Shown here one piece after another: positions 11,222-20,640 of a stretch of DNA of 64,000 bases (within the stretch, counting starts at the first letter, position 1; every line of letters begins with the position of its first letter). The notes under the pieces were generated by a model, which worked only from the letters and a program-made list of their open reading frames with translations, searched no databases and was not told the origin of the DNA. The DNA is from Hygrocybe punicea. Taxonomy: Eukaryota; Basidiomycota; Agaricomycetes; Agaricales; Hygrophoraceae. Location: assembly GCA_963556145.1 (NCBI GenBank), contig OY744464.1:5642001-5706000 (forward strand), given 5' to 3'. Both the position numbers and the translations under genes were made by a program.

Positions 11222-11346
11222 GTTGAGCGTTTAGAGTACTTAGTCGGCGCTACAAAATTGTACATGGAATCTCGGCAGACTACATATTTGGAAATGCACA
11301 GCCACCTCCAAATTTTGGAGTTTCCACACCTCAATGAAAACAGCTG
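11220..11346. repeat. Right terminal inverted repeat of the mariner element
   Basis: Ends CTCAATGAAAACAGCTG just before TA (11347-11348) and is the near-perfect complement of 8222-8348. It contains the likely promoter of the minus-strand transposase. Confidence 0.85.
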
Positions 11347-11347
11347 T

Positions 11348-12352
11348 AATGTATTTGTGTTGTAGATGCGGGTTCTTGGTGGCTTCAGAACTATATAAAG
11401 AAAGAAGATCCTAACCAAGGGGTGTCAGCGTAGAAGTGACGGTGGATAAGTCAGTGTCGGGAATAGTAGTAAAAGGTGGAAATGGAAGTAAAAATGTAAG
11501 CCGCCATGTAAAACTAAACAAATAGCGACGAATCCAGTGATGAACGGAGTGAAAACGGACAAATAATAAAGAACCTGATGATGCCAATGATGTCGGGTAC
11601 GGCGGGTTGGGTCGGGTTGGGTCGGAAACAATGAACGAATATACGGAAACAATGATAAAGACGATGAATTGGACTATAAAAAGCTAAGGGTCTACGTGGA
11701 CGAGCATTTGAAGGGATTTAAAAGGCGATTCTGACTAAAGGGAAACGGGGACTAATGGTATATTATTTTGTACGGTTGTCAGGGACCGTTTTTATAGTAC
11801 ATGTGTGTGTAGCTACTTTCGGACATGTCTACTTCGGCCGATAGAAACTACAAAGAAAAGCTGGAATGGGGATGTGGAAAGGGGGGTTGCAATGCGACGA
11901 AGACAGGAATATGGAGGGGAAAACGAATATGCAAGGAAAAGATCTAAAAAGTCCTACATATCTCTGAAAGGACAAGGGGATGCACAAATAAGGTAAATCC
12001 GAAGTTGGGGATTGAGTCCGATGAGATCCATCTTCTAGCATTGGAACTCCGGGGCTTATGAGGCTGCCGGATTTGGTCCGAGAGCGGCTGTGATGAAGCG
12101 GCATACGTCGGGTCACGTTGGTCACGTTGGGTCACGTCACGTTGGGTTACGTCAGGTTGGAATGGGGATCAATTGGAGGCATCGGGTTCATCCGGATTCG
12201 TGATATATCGACGATATCGACTCAGAGGAACGTTGAGTCTCTACAGCATAGCACATCTTTGTTGGCTTGTGTTGGAGGGGCCCTAGTGTTTGTTGTAGTT
12301 GCTCACTGTGATTGATATCCCCATCTGATGTTCCCTTTCCCTCCTCCTTGGG
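11348..12352. other. Unassigned segment in the Ty3 gag, possible further insertion
   Basis: About 1 kb between the mariner and TRIM insertions. Its right end still reads as gag on the minus strand (frame continues for about 30 codons from 12352), but the gap in gag should be only a few hundred bases, so an extra insertion is likely. It starts TGTTGTAG (11359) with TATATAA nearby (11391), like an LTR start, but I cannot find a partner copy. It holds four regularly spaced GGG runs (11604-11621) and several GTCACGTTGG repeats (12112-12160). No gene seen. Confidence 0.4.
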
Positions 12353-12356
12353 ACGC

Positions 12357-12493
12357 TGTAGTGGTAGATCACGTGACCAGTCCCTTAGTCAGTAGCAGTT
12401 CCCGATGTAGTAGTCAGTTCATCCTTCCTATCCAGTCGACTTCCACCTCGAGTCCTGCGTGAGCCCCCGGAGAGGTACCTCGGTACCTCTCCA
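12357..12493 (+). repeat. 5' LTR of the TRIM element
   Basis: 137 bases, TGTAGTGG to CTCTCCA. Identical to 13918-14054 except one base in the GGTACC-rich end. Contains TCACGTGA-like and TTAGTCAG words also present in the Ty3 LTR. Confidence 0.9.
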
Positions 12494-12496
12494 TCG

Positions 12497-12510
12497 TGGT
12501 GATGAGAGTG
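12497..12510 (+). promoter_or_regulatory. Primer binding site of the TRIM element
   Basis: TGGTGATGAGAGTG, three bases after the LTR end. The first 12 bases are identical to the primer binding sites at 15393 (minus) and 16640 (plus), so all three elements should use the same tRNA primer. Confidence 0.7.
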
Positions 12511-13917
12511 CGATCGACTCGCGGATCCCTTTTTTTTCTTCAGTTCCTTACCATTTTTTATGCTTTTTCTCGCGAGACGACCTTTTTCGGCCTCACCACC
12601 CACCGCTGCGCAACCGCGGATTTTTACTTCATTCACGGCCGTACAACACTCCAGTTACCCCCCGGCACTCATGTTCAGCCCAATAGGGCCCCGCGTCGCC
12701 CCCCGTTGACCCAAAAACGCGCCCGCGACCCTTCTCAACACCCAAGCGGCAGGCCACGTCACATTTGCGACCCCCCGTTTTTTCATTTCATTGTTGTTTT
12801 CTTTCGTCATTCCTAGCCCCAGGCAGGCTCATCCAACCCCACGGATCCCCGTTCGACGTACCAGAGCTCTGCGCTCGCCTACGCCACCCCAAATCTGCGG
12901 CCGCCGGCCTTTTGGTTACCCCACGGATCTGCCACGTCACCACTGTCAGACCCCCCGTTTTTTCGTGTACCCCAGCCCAAACCCACACTCATTCGACCCC
13001 CCGTGCCCGCGTTCCACCTGCTGGAACCCCCCGCTGCGCTTCGTCGCCCCAAACGAAGGCGCCCCGCCATGTTTGGATGTCCCAGCACATTGCACCACGT
13101 CACCACATTGCGACCCCGCATTCTCGTTATCCCCGGTACCGTACAGCTACACCGGACCCCCGCAGCCTTGCTCCATGTGCTAGAGCCCCACGCCGCCTCT
13201 CGTTACCTCAAACGAGCCCCCGCCACTGTTTTTTAGGCTCCCCAGCTACATACCGCGTCGTTGCCACGCGCACCCGCTTCCCAGCATAAACGGCCCCACT
13301 TTCCAGCGTAAACGGCCATGCACCCGCTCGTGTAGCTCGCCGCACCCGCGCCTGATGCAATGGAGCACCCAGCTCACCCGGGCCACCGCTTTCCAGGCCC
13401 CACCGCCCTTTGCCGCACCACTACTTCGTGGCCCCCGCATTCTGCACCCCCGGCCCTTGCAGCTTCGCGAGGCCCCCCGCGGCCTCGCAACGGCTTCCCA
13501 GAGCTCACGCGAAGAGATCTCTCGACGCCGGCGCCTGCTCTAGCACCCAGTACATATTCTCTTTCGTTCCCTCAGTCCCCGTTTTCTTGGCTTCTCATCA
13601 CTCTCCCTCGACATGGTTTTGTTTCACCCCACACGAACGCTGTCTCTATGCTGCCCCACGACATCATCCCATATCTATTACCTATGTGCAACCACCCAGC
13701 TTATTCATGGACTATGAGAACCCACACCCTGCACCGCGATTGGTTTCGGAGGACAATATTGTCCCGCTTCACGATATAAGGCCTCGACTGCGACTTGGGG
13801 CATTCTGAGGGACTGGGAGTTGTGATTTGGAGATTGTTTTGGTCAGTCCTGTTTGGTTTTTGTTTTCTTTCAGTAGCTGTTGGCGACGAGGGCGTCGCCA
13901 TGAGGAGGAGGGGCACT

Positions 13918-14054
13918 TGTAGTGGTAGATCACGTGACCAGTCCCTTAGTCAGTAGCAGTTCCCGATGTAGTAGTCAGTTCATCCTTCCTATCCAGTCGA
14001 CTTCCACCTCGAGTCCTGCGTGAGCCCCCGGAGAGGTACCTTGGTACCTCTCCA
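13918..14054 (+). repeat. 3' LTR of the TRIM element
   Basis: 137 bases, TG to CA, preceded by a purine tract and followed by the ACGC target duplication. One difference from the 5' LTR. Confidence 0.9.
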
Positions 14055-15051
14055 ACGCGAACAGGTCTCTGCTGCTCAGTTTTGTGGGTGATGTTCTGGG
14101 GGGTCACGTTGCTATGGGTTGGTTGCTGGTATTGATGGATGTTGCGAGCGACATCCTGGATAGTTGTGCTCATATGCCAGTTGTGGGGGAGGCTTTGAGT
14201 TGTCGTAGGCGTCTGGTGAGTTCCTGTTTCTCTTCCACTACTTTTTTCAACTTCTCCACTCCATCTTTGATGTGCTCTAAGTCGACCTCCTTGATTGCTT
14301 TAGTAAATTCATCCCAGTTTGGATGCGTCAAAGAGACCTTCTGTTTGATGAGGTTGGGTAGCTGTTTTCATACCTGGCTGATGTATGTTGTCGTTTTATC
14401 GAGGTTGGCTCCCATTGCTAGGCATAGCGCTTTGTCTGCCCCATTGATGTGTGTCCATGCGTTAAGTCCCCCTATGTCCACTTTCTTCCCTAGGTCTTCT
14501 TTCAGTTGTAGCTTGAGTAGCTCATCTTCGTATTTGACTTGTGTTTTCTTCATCTGTTTTATCTTCGGCCATTTTTTCATGAAAGCTTCCTTCAACTTGG
14601 TCCATGAGGCCTTGTCTGCGGCATCAAGTTCGTCAAGCCAGTTGTCTGCGGGACTGGACAAGTGCAGGTAGTTCTCGAATGCCTCCAATTTGTCCTTGTC
14701 ATCATCCCCGCATGTGTCTCTGAGGAACTCTCACATGAAGTCTTGTGCGTTCTCCCCTTTGCGGCCATCGCCCCAGAATGGCTCTACGGTAGACAGCATC
14801 ATACTTCTAAGTTTGGGTATGGCTATGTTTTGGATGTGGGGTGGGGGTGGTACTGATTCATTTCGATGTGGAGGGGAAGTGGGGGGTGTTTGTTGTTTTA
14901 GGCGGTTTCTGAATCCAAATGTGTCTGGCAAATGGGATCTGGAGAGGGTGCTCGAAGGTGTTATGGACCATTCTGAGGATGGTGGCAGCGATTCAGTGCT
15001 GGTGTTGTAAGGGACAAGACGGCCAGTCAAGTTTGATCTTAATCTGGGCAC
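14055..15051 (-). pseudogene. Ty3-type gag N-terminal part, broken
   Basis: Minus-strand gag (capsid) remnant. From the start: a proline/serine-rich lead, then MLSTVEPFWGDGRKGENAQDF, a hallmark of agaric Ty3 gag. It continues with DNWLDELDAADKASWTKLKE and helices of the retrotransposon gag domain, and a coiled coil (EKLKKVVEEKQELTRRLRQL). TGA codons at 14731-14733, 14368-14370 and 14170-14172 all stand where arginine is expected. The TRIM insertion at 14054 ends this part; reading resumes for about 30 codons beyond 12352. Confidence 0.8.
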
Positions 15052-15106
15052 CAGGGTGGGCTTGTGGACTATTGTTACTGTGTCTGTTATTGTTTGGTGG
15101 GACTCA

Positions 15107-15214
15107 TGTTTGATGTGACTTCTTGTAGGTGCAGAATACTCGTGTTTGATGGGGCTCTTGTGGGTGCAGAATACTTATGTTTGATGGGGCTTTTGTCGGT
15201 GCGGAATACTCGTG
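15107..15214. repeat. Three tandem copies of a 36-base unit
   Basis: Units of 35-36 bases containing TGTTTGATGGGGC and GGTGCAGAATACT, in the leader of the Ty3 element between gag and primer binding site. Confidence 0.7.
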
Positions 15215-15395
15215 TTTGGACTTGTTCTCTCTGTACTAGTGGATTACGGGTGCTGTGAGGCCTTGGGTAGTGCTCATGTGATGTGGAATTTAGCAGTGCT
15301 GGTGTGGTAGTAGTTGGTATTCTTTTTAGAGGGTGTGAAAATGCTAAAAAACTAGAATGGGTTGGGTGGGTTCGGATCACGCTCTCATCACCAGG

Positions 15396-15531
15396 TGGAA
15401 TGGGCACTAGTGAGAATCTCTATGTGTATGTGTGTGTGTCATCTGCTGGTCTCTGTCTCTGTCTAGCTACACATCTGAGTCTGAACATCACGTGATATGC
15501 TGACTAAGCATGTCATGTGCCTCCTACTACA
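15396..15531 (-). repeat. 5' LTR of the Ty3 element, with adjacent primer binding site
   Basis: 136 bases, on the minus strand TGTAGTAGGAGG to CATTCCA. Two bases further in lies a primer binding site TGGTGATGAGAGCGTGATCC (ending near 15374), complementary to a tRNA 3' end with a TTCGGAT-type T loop. Matches the 3' LTR at 1383-1520. Confidence 0.85.
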
Positions 15532-15535
15532 GCGG

Positions 15536-16494
15536 TCATTGTCACTTCACCACCGCCACCAGTGGGTGGTTGCGGTCATTGTCGCCCTGCCAGTTGGCAG
15601 TGGTGGTGGCTGGTGTAGTCATCCTGCTGCTGTTGCCAGGTGGCTGTGGTGGTTTCCAATGTCGTCCTGCTGCTGATGGTGCCAGTTGGTGGTGGTGGTG
15701 ATGGATGGTCACCGTTGCTGTCGTCCTGTTGCTGCTACCAGTTGGCAGTGGTGGTGGTTGTGGTCATTGTTGATATGCAATATGTAGCTATAAGAAGGGA
15801 AATCCTACAACTACTAAAGGTGAAAAGGTGCAAGGAAGCTTCAGAAAGCCTACACTAGTATAGGAAAGGAAGGAGAAGATATAGAAGTGGATGAGAAACT
15901 CAATAGAAGTGCTGTGATCAAAATTGAAGTGGTGCAATCAAAATCAAAGAGTTGCGATAAAATCAAAAGTCACAGTGAGATCGAATGGTCGGATGGTGAG
16001 AGAATGTGATGGAATGTGAAGAGAATGGAACTAGGATGAAGGGGAAGCTCTGAGATGAAGGGGGAATGATGGTCTGTCTTGATTCTCTGGGGGTTCTCTG
16101 TCTAGTGGCTCATACAGGCAGGTATATAAGATGTCAGGACAAAGGAAGAGAGATGAAAGGATGATACTAAAAGGAGATATGTGAGATAAAGGGCATATAG
16201 AAGAAAGGATAGGTAGAGAGAACAATAAATGAATATAGAGAACAAAGAGAACAAAGGAAGTACTTCGAAGTGCGATAACTAAATATCTCTGAAGTTGCAG
16301 AAGATCGCAATAGTTGCGATGTGATTGGAAGGTCAAAGAGTGGTAAGTCACATCAAATCACAAGGAATTGCAAAATATATGAAATTGGAGCTCAGGATGG
16401 CTGAGTGCATATCATTGTCCTGCTGCTGCCAGACAGTGCCAGTTGGTGGTCATGGTCACCTCACTGCTGCTGCCATCATTGACCTGGTTAGCGG
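15536..16494. repeat. GTGG/CTGCTG-rich degenerate minisatellite region
   Basis: Stretches rich in GGTGGT, CTGCTG and GTCATTG words (15536-15770 and 16420-16494), similar to the bases left of the Ty3 element (1325-1382), so the Ty3 element inserted into this repeat. Between 15780 and 16400 the sequence is purine-rich with GATGGAATG and AAGAGAAC words. No convincing gene. Confidence 0.5.
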
Positions 16495-16669
16495 TGTAGT
16501 AGTTGTGCCTGGACAGTCATGTGATAGAGTTCCACCAGTTTGTCGTAGTTAGTAGCCTTCTGGATGTAGCAGATCATCTGAGCCTTTGAGCAGCTTCCAC
16601 CCTCTTGCGATCCCGAGGGACCTCCAACCCACTCCAATGTGGTGATGAGAGTGGATTTGAACCCTGCCT
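16495..16669 (+). mobile_element. LTR and primer site remnant of a related retrotransposon
   Basis: A 142-base LTR-like segment (16495-16636) begins TGTAGTAG, ends CTCCA and contains the CTTCCACC word of the TRIM LTR. Three bases later (16640) stands TGGTGATGAGAGTGGATTTG, a primer binding site matching a tRNA 3' end. The element is cut right after this by the poly-T start of the LINE. No internal genes remain. Confidence 0.65.
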
Positions 16670-17723
16670 TTTTTTTGTTTTTTTTTTTTTTTTTAATATT
16701 ATTGTCCCTCAGGGCGAGCCCTATGTCAGACCTTACGTACATGGGCAAAATATATACAAATACGGGAACCTTCCCGGAACCTGTGCCTCTGGTTTGCGAT
16801 TGCAACCACAATGGATTAAGTCTTCCATGGTCCCAGCATGTCCATGCTGTTTTAAACACCTGACCTGATGTGTGAGGGGGCCCGATGTCTAGAGCAAGGT
16901 GGTGGAGTATGGGTGGTCTGGACGAGCTAAGTGCTCGGCTGCCTGGGTGGACATGCACGGAGGGGGGCTGTCACAGGGAGAAAAGTAAAAGAGAAAGGGT
17001 ATGATGGCAGGGTGAGTGGTCGAGGGTGAGAGGTTATGCGGATGGTGGGTCGAGTGCTTATTGCGATTGTGTGAGCGTACGTGTGACAGGGAGGTGTCCC
17101 AACGTGGGCGAGCGGAGAAAGGGGGCATGCTGTGTAAGAGTGTGTTAGTTATGTGAGCGTGGGGGAGGTGAGTCACCGAATGAGGCTTTTAATCTTCCTG
17201 TGCTTCGTATGAATTTGATGAGTTCTTGAATGCCTCTGGGGTAGTTGAGGAGGTGTGAGAGAGAGCGGGCTTGGTTCCTAAGTGCGTTGGTGAGCTTGTG
17301 CCGCGCGTGGAAGTAGGCAGGACATTCGAAGAGGAAGTGCTGGATGGTCTCAATGGCCATCTCGCATTTGGGGCAGGCGTTGGTGTCGGATCTGTTGATT
17401 CTGTGTAGGTAAGCATTAAGGGGGATGTGGTTAGTGCGTAGCTGGGTGAGGAGGCTTGTCTGCGGTCGCGTTAGCTTGTCAGCGGTTTTAAGGAAATTGT
17501 GTAAAGGGAAGTCAGGGTCAATGCGGGAGAAGCGTACGAAACGTGGTGACTGGTGCCATTCCTCACGCCACAGGTTTGTAAGGTGTCTGCTGAATGTGAG
17601 TTTGAGAGCCGATGTGTTGGAAGGGAGAGTGCCGCTGCGGAGGGCGACCGGTAGTGTACGACGTGGACTGGGGTCGTTTCTCGCTGCTTTCTTAGCTTCG
17701 GAGTCGGCTCTCTCATTCCCAAC
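16670..17723 (-). mobile_element. 5'-truncated LINE ending in poly-A
   Basis: Minus-strand LINE remnant. Its 3' end is a poly-A tract (poly-T at 16670-16695 on the plus strand). The coding part (about 17723-17170) begins inside RNase H at VGNERADSEAKKAA, the end of the usual G-I-x-GNE-x-AD motif. It continues through LLTQLRTNHIPLNAYLHRI to the C-terminal zinc cluster ACPKCEMAIETIQHFLFECP. The remaining 470 bases are 3' untranslated. The 5' part is missing at 17723, exactly where a hAT-type end begins, so either a hAT element inserted here or the break coincides with it. Probably Tad/I-like by motif order. Confidence 0.75.
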
Positions 17724-18068
17724 TAGTGTTGCCGCGGCTCGGCTAACCGCGAGCGGACTTTAAAAACCGTGGCTTATCTCCAAAATGGCCAGGCTGGCCA
17801 CACTGCCCAATCGGAAGCCCCGACTTCAGCCGAGTCAGCTGCTGAGGTTGGCTTGAACCATTTTTAATATTTTAAATTCCGCTTTTATGCCTAACCTCAC
17901 TGTGGTGCACATTGTGATGCGCTTTGCCACTAAAAAGTCCATAATCAAGGTGCGGAGTTCATACAAATCCAACTGCCAATGAAGATGACTACAAACAGGT
18001 ATGCCTACAGGCTACTGTACAGAAAGGAAGATGGGGTATGCAGTGTCCAAATAATATATAACAACTAT

Positions 18069-19234
18069 TCAGAGGAGTTTAGAGCCGGCTGGAGGTGAAG
18101 GTGAAATGCTGTTCTGAGAGCGTAACCTGCATAACTCGTTGTTAATCCAGTGAATATAGATGTGTTGGTACTTACCTCATACGGTGTTTGAGGGCGGGAT
18201 GTTTGCGTTTGTGCTTAGGAGTGCTATCCCGAAGTTCCATCCTGCTCAATGGTGTGGAGATTGAGCCACCAGCAACATCCCAATTGAATGCTGGATTACT
18301 CTGGAACCCCGCCTGTGATAAGAGATTGTTGAAAAGGTTGCGAAAGTGATTATAATCAGGTTTTTCGTCGAAAGCGAGTGAGCGACTTTGTTCAAGAAAA
18401 GTATGAAACTCCACTGGGAGCGACTGGTATAAGTCATGTGTTGCGATTCCTCGTTTGCTTTCGAGAATGCCCTGCCCCAGGCCCTGCCATGGCAAACATC
18501 CGCGAAGAAAGTATATGAGAATGTAAGCGAGAGACTCTAGATCGTCCCGCCTTCCAAGCTCCAAGCCCAAGTGACTATTAATGGATGCGAAGTTAGCGGT
18601 TCCGATGAGGCCAAGACCCTTGTTAAACGGAATGTGCAGGTGCGTATTGGGATCCCTGAACTCATTTGATAGCCCAAAATCGATGAGGTGCACCAGGTTG
18701 GCATGCTTGCCAACACCCATAACGATGTTACTAGGCTTGAGATCGCGATGAACGAAGTTGCGAGTATGGATGTATTGCAGGTGACAGAGCTGGACATGGA
18801 AGATATCAACCAATCAAGTATGACCTTGGAAGTCAATTTACTTACCAACTGGTCAGCCAGGAGCAGAACAGTTTTCAACGTGAACCGAAAATGGCATTGA
18901 ACAAAGAGGTCCTCGAGGGATGGGCCGAGGAGATCAACCACCATCGCATTGAAGCCACCTTCCATGCCAAACCAATGGACACAAGGGATACCAATTCCTC
19001 CGCTAAGCCTCTTGTAGACATGAAACTCGTGGTCTAGAGTGCGATCCTTTCCATCCAGTGGCTCGAGTTTAACGGCAAAGTCTTCCCCTGACAAAATGTT
19101 GCGCGCACGGTATATTTCATCTGTTTACCCAGGCTTGTGAGTAAATTATGAAGAGAGTTAGTTGGACCTACGGGTGGACCCGGAAGCGACTATTCTGTGC
19201 AACCTATATCTACTGGCTAATCAAACAAGTTTCA
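18069..19234 (-). CDS. CK1-like protein kinase
   Basis: Serine/threonine kinase of the casein kinase 1 group. Exons on the minus strand include about 19234-19189 (YRLHRIVASGST, a degenerate glycine loop), 19127-18849 (DEIYRARN, FAVKLEPLDGKDRTLDHEF with the catalytic lysine), then 18813-18176. The last large exon has HRDLKPSNIV, IDFGLSNEF and the CK1 signature GTANFASINSHLGLELGRRD with LRGCLPWQGL. A strong donor (GTAAG) near 18175 suggests a last small exon ending at 18069. The first exon was not found. The glycine loop is altered (VASGS for GSGSFG), so activity is uncertain. It lies 350 bases inside a hAT-type end. Confidence 0.8.
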
Positions 19235-20272
19235 TGAAGATCATACTATTTCACAGTGGGGACAATCAGAGTATGTATGCACAGAATATTAGACATTACT
19301 CACTATACAAAAGAGAGAAGTTGATGATACACGAAAACGAACCCAGTTCAAGTTGGACGTTTAACTCCGCAGAGTTCACATGCAATTATCACGTGCCAAT
19401 GTCAATCATATTAAGTGAAACATATTACTATCAAGGCTTCTAGTCACTGCACTTTCTGTCTTCAGTATCCAGCTTCTTTGTTTTTGACTGGGCTGAAATA
19501 ATATCAAGTACACGACTTACCCTGTGACCCTGATCACCCTTTCCCTTTTAACCATTCACAACGAACTGCAATAGAGTGGGCACGGTGGGCTCGTGCAAGC
19601 AGGGAGTGGCCATACATGAAGCGGCGGTGGTCTGTTGGCCTGCGGTAAGAGCAGTTGCCATGTTAAGAGTGTGTTGATGGGGATTGTTAGGTCAAGGTTA
19701 ATAAGTCGAAGGCGGAGGTGCATACTGCCTCCAATGACTCACTGAAGCGTCGAGCGGTCGATTGGGTATGCAGCTAGGCACTCTTTCCGATGACTCGAAG
19801 GCCCATTGAATCGGGCTGGTGAGCCGTGTTGTTGGGTCCACGTCATAGATTGAGTGTCCAAAAGGTGAGAAATTTTCTCAATCACAGCGGCAGATCCACC
19901 TGAAATTTGAGTTAGAAGAGGACGATGATGACCTCAGGAACCATCAGTCGGTCATCAACGTTGTCAACAGTGGAGACACACCGTTTTCGTAGTATGTAGA
20001 ATCGCATCAATTTTGTCCTAGTCTTCGCATGACCGTTTCTACGTCCACAAGTAAATTTGAAGCACCTTATGCAAATAATTGATAACAGAGTAGGTAGCAG
20101 GAAAGGGGGAGTAGGCCATGGAGAAAGGGGAATGTTACAGGAAAGTTCGAGTGAAAAATCTAATTAAAAATGTCCAATTTCCATCCTGTATCTCCTAAAA
20201 GTCGTTAGAGGTTGAACGGGTGGTCTAAACAATGGTACTCACCACTGTTGAGGATGTTTGGATGGCTACAAG
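19235..20272. other. No gene recognised
   Basis: AT-rich sequence with scattered stops in all frames. The upstream part of the kinase gene must lie in the first few hundred bases. Nothing else is supported. Confidence 0.4.
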
Positions 20273-20640
20273 TCAAGCGGATCCTCCGCTTGTCAAAACC
20301 CTGTAGAACATACTGTATATTGTGAGGTTTTCACAACTAAGGAAAACGGAGACAGAGAGATTCACTTACCGAGCAAGGAAACCCACGAAAATAGCAATGT
20401 AAACCACCAAAACACACTTCCAAATGTTTACGTTCGGCTGATTGTAATAACGGTTGCGGCGAAGGGCGTAGTGGTGGTGGTGTAGGTGAACTTCGCTGTT
20501 CACATTGTATAAGTAACATCTATGATGACAGAAGAACCAGGGCACCAAGTATGGGAACGATGCTGATGCGAAGTCAATCTGAGCATGGCCAACGTTGTTG
20601 GCGGTGTACGAGACGTCTCTGGGCATGAGGTGGTGGTGTG
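20273..20640 (-). CDS. Possible small membrane protein, unknown
   Basis: A minus-strand reading from an ATG near 20631 (MPRDVSYTANNVGHAQIDF) runs through a His-rich patch to one hydrophobic segment WKCVLVVYIAIFVGFLA. A strong donor GTAAGTGAA follows near 20368, and a second exon would end at a stop at 20273-20275. I do not recognise it. The splice sites and membrane segment are the only support, so it may be a chance reading. The stretch 20640-21530 has other exon-like pieces (for example AEDVEVGIVFAGFGFKG on the minus strand near 20880-20930) that I cannot join into a gene. Confidence 0.25.

Larger units (their letters stand above)
8222..11346. mobile_element. Two-gene Tc1/mariner element
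   Basis: A 3,125-base element with terminal inverted repeats of about 127 bases (8222-8348 and 11220-11346, about four mismatches), flanked by the TA duplication expected for this superfamily (8220-8221 and 11347-11348). It carries a minus-strand transposase (10173-11221) and a convergent plus-strand five-exon gene (8373-10013), with about 160 bases between their stops. Each gene starts just inside one inverted repeat, so the repeats probably serve as promoters. It sits inside the Ty3 gag. Each gene has one in-frame TGA in place of a probable CGA, so this copy is probably dead. Confidence 0.85.
12357..14054 (+). mobile_element. TRIM-like non-autonomous LTR retrotransposon
   Basis: A 1,698-base element with two 137-base direct LTRs (12357-12493 and 13918-14054) that start TG, end CA and differ at one site (a C/T change at a CpG), so it is young. 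A primer binding site (TGGTGATGAGAG) starts three bases after the 5' LTR, and a purine tract GAGGAGGAGGGG (13902-13913) precedes the 3' LTR. The 4-base sequence ACGC flanks both sides (12353-12356, 14055-14058). The interior is GC-rich without a retroviral-type protein. It contains degenerate repeats with CCCCCCGTTTTTTC and CCACGTCAC words at intervals of about 180-200 bases. Long ORFs there are proline-rich artefacts of composition. Confidence 0.85.
1383..15531 (-). mobile_element. Degenerate Ty3-type LTR retrotransposon with nested insertions
   Basis: Two direct repeats of 136-138 bases (1383-1520 and 15396-15531) bound minus-strand gag and pol remnants in the order gag, protease, reverse transcriptase, RNase H, integrase. 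Next to the 5' LTR is a primer binding site (about 15369-15393 on the minus strand, starting TGGTGATGAGAG). Next to the 3' LTR is a purine tract (GAAGAGGGCAGA on the minus strand), now split by the fold-back insertion. Candidate 4-base target duplications are GTGG (1379-1382) and GCGG (15532-15535), differing by one base. The two LTRs differ at about a dozen sites, so the insertion is old. Foreign insertions occupy 1524-3777, 8222-11346, 12357-14054 and probably part of 11348-12352. Many in-frame TGA stops show it cannot make its own proteins. Confidence 0.85.

Noticed and set aside
12459..13808. Long proline/arginine-rich ORFs inside the TRIM element
   Set aside because: They follow the GC-rich degenerate repeat, overlap in several frames and show no domain.
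16640..16665. tRNA-like sequence with a T-arm motif on the minus strand
   Set aside because: Only the 3' end of a tRNA is matched and it lies three bases after an LTR, so it is a primer binding site and not a tRNA gene.
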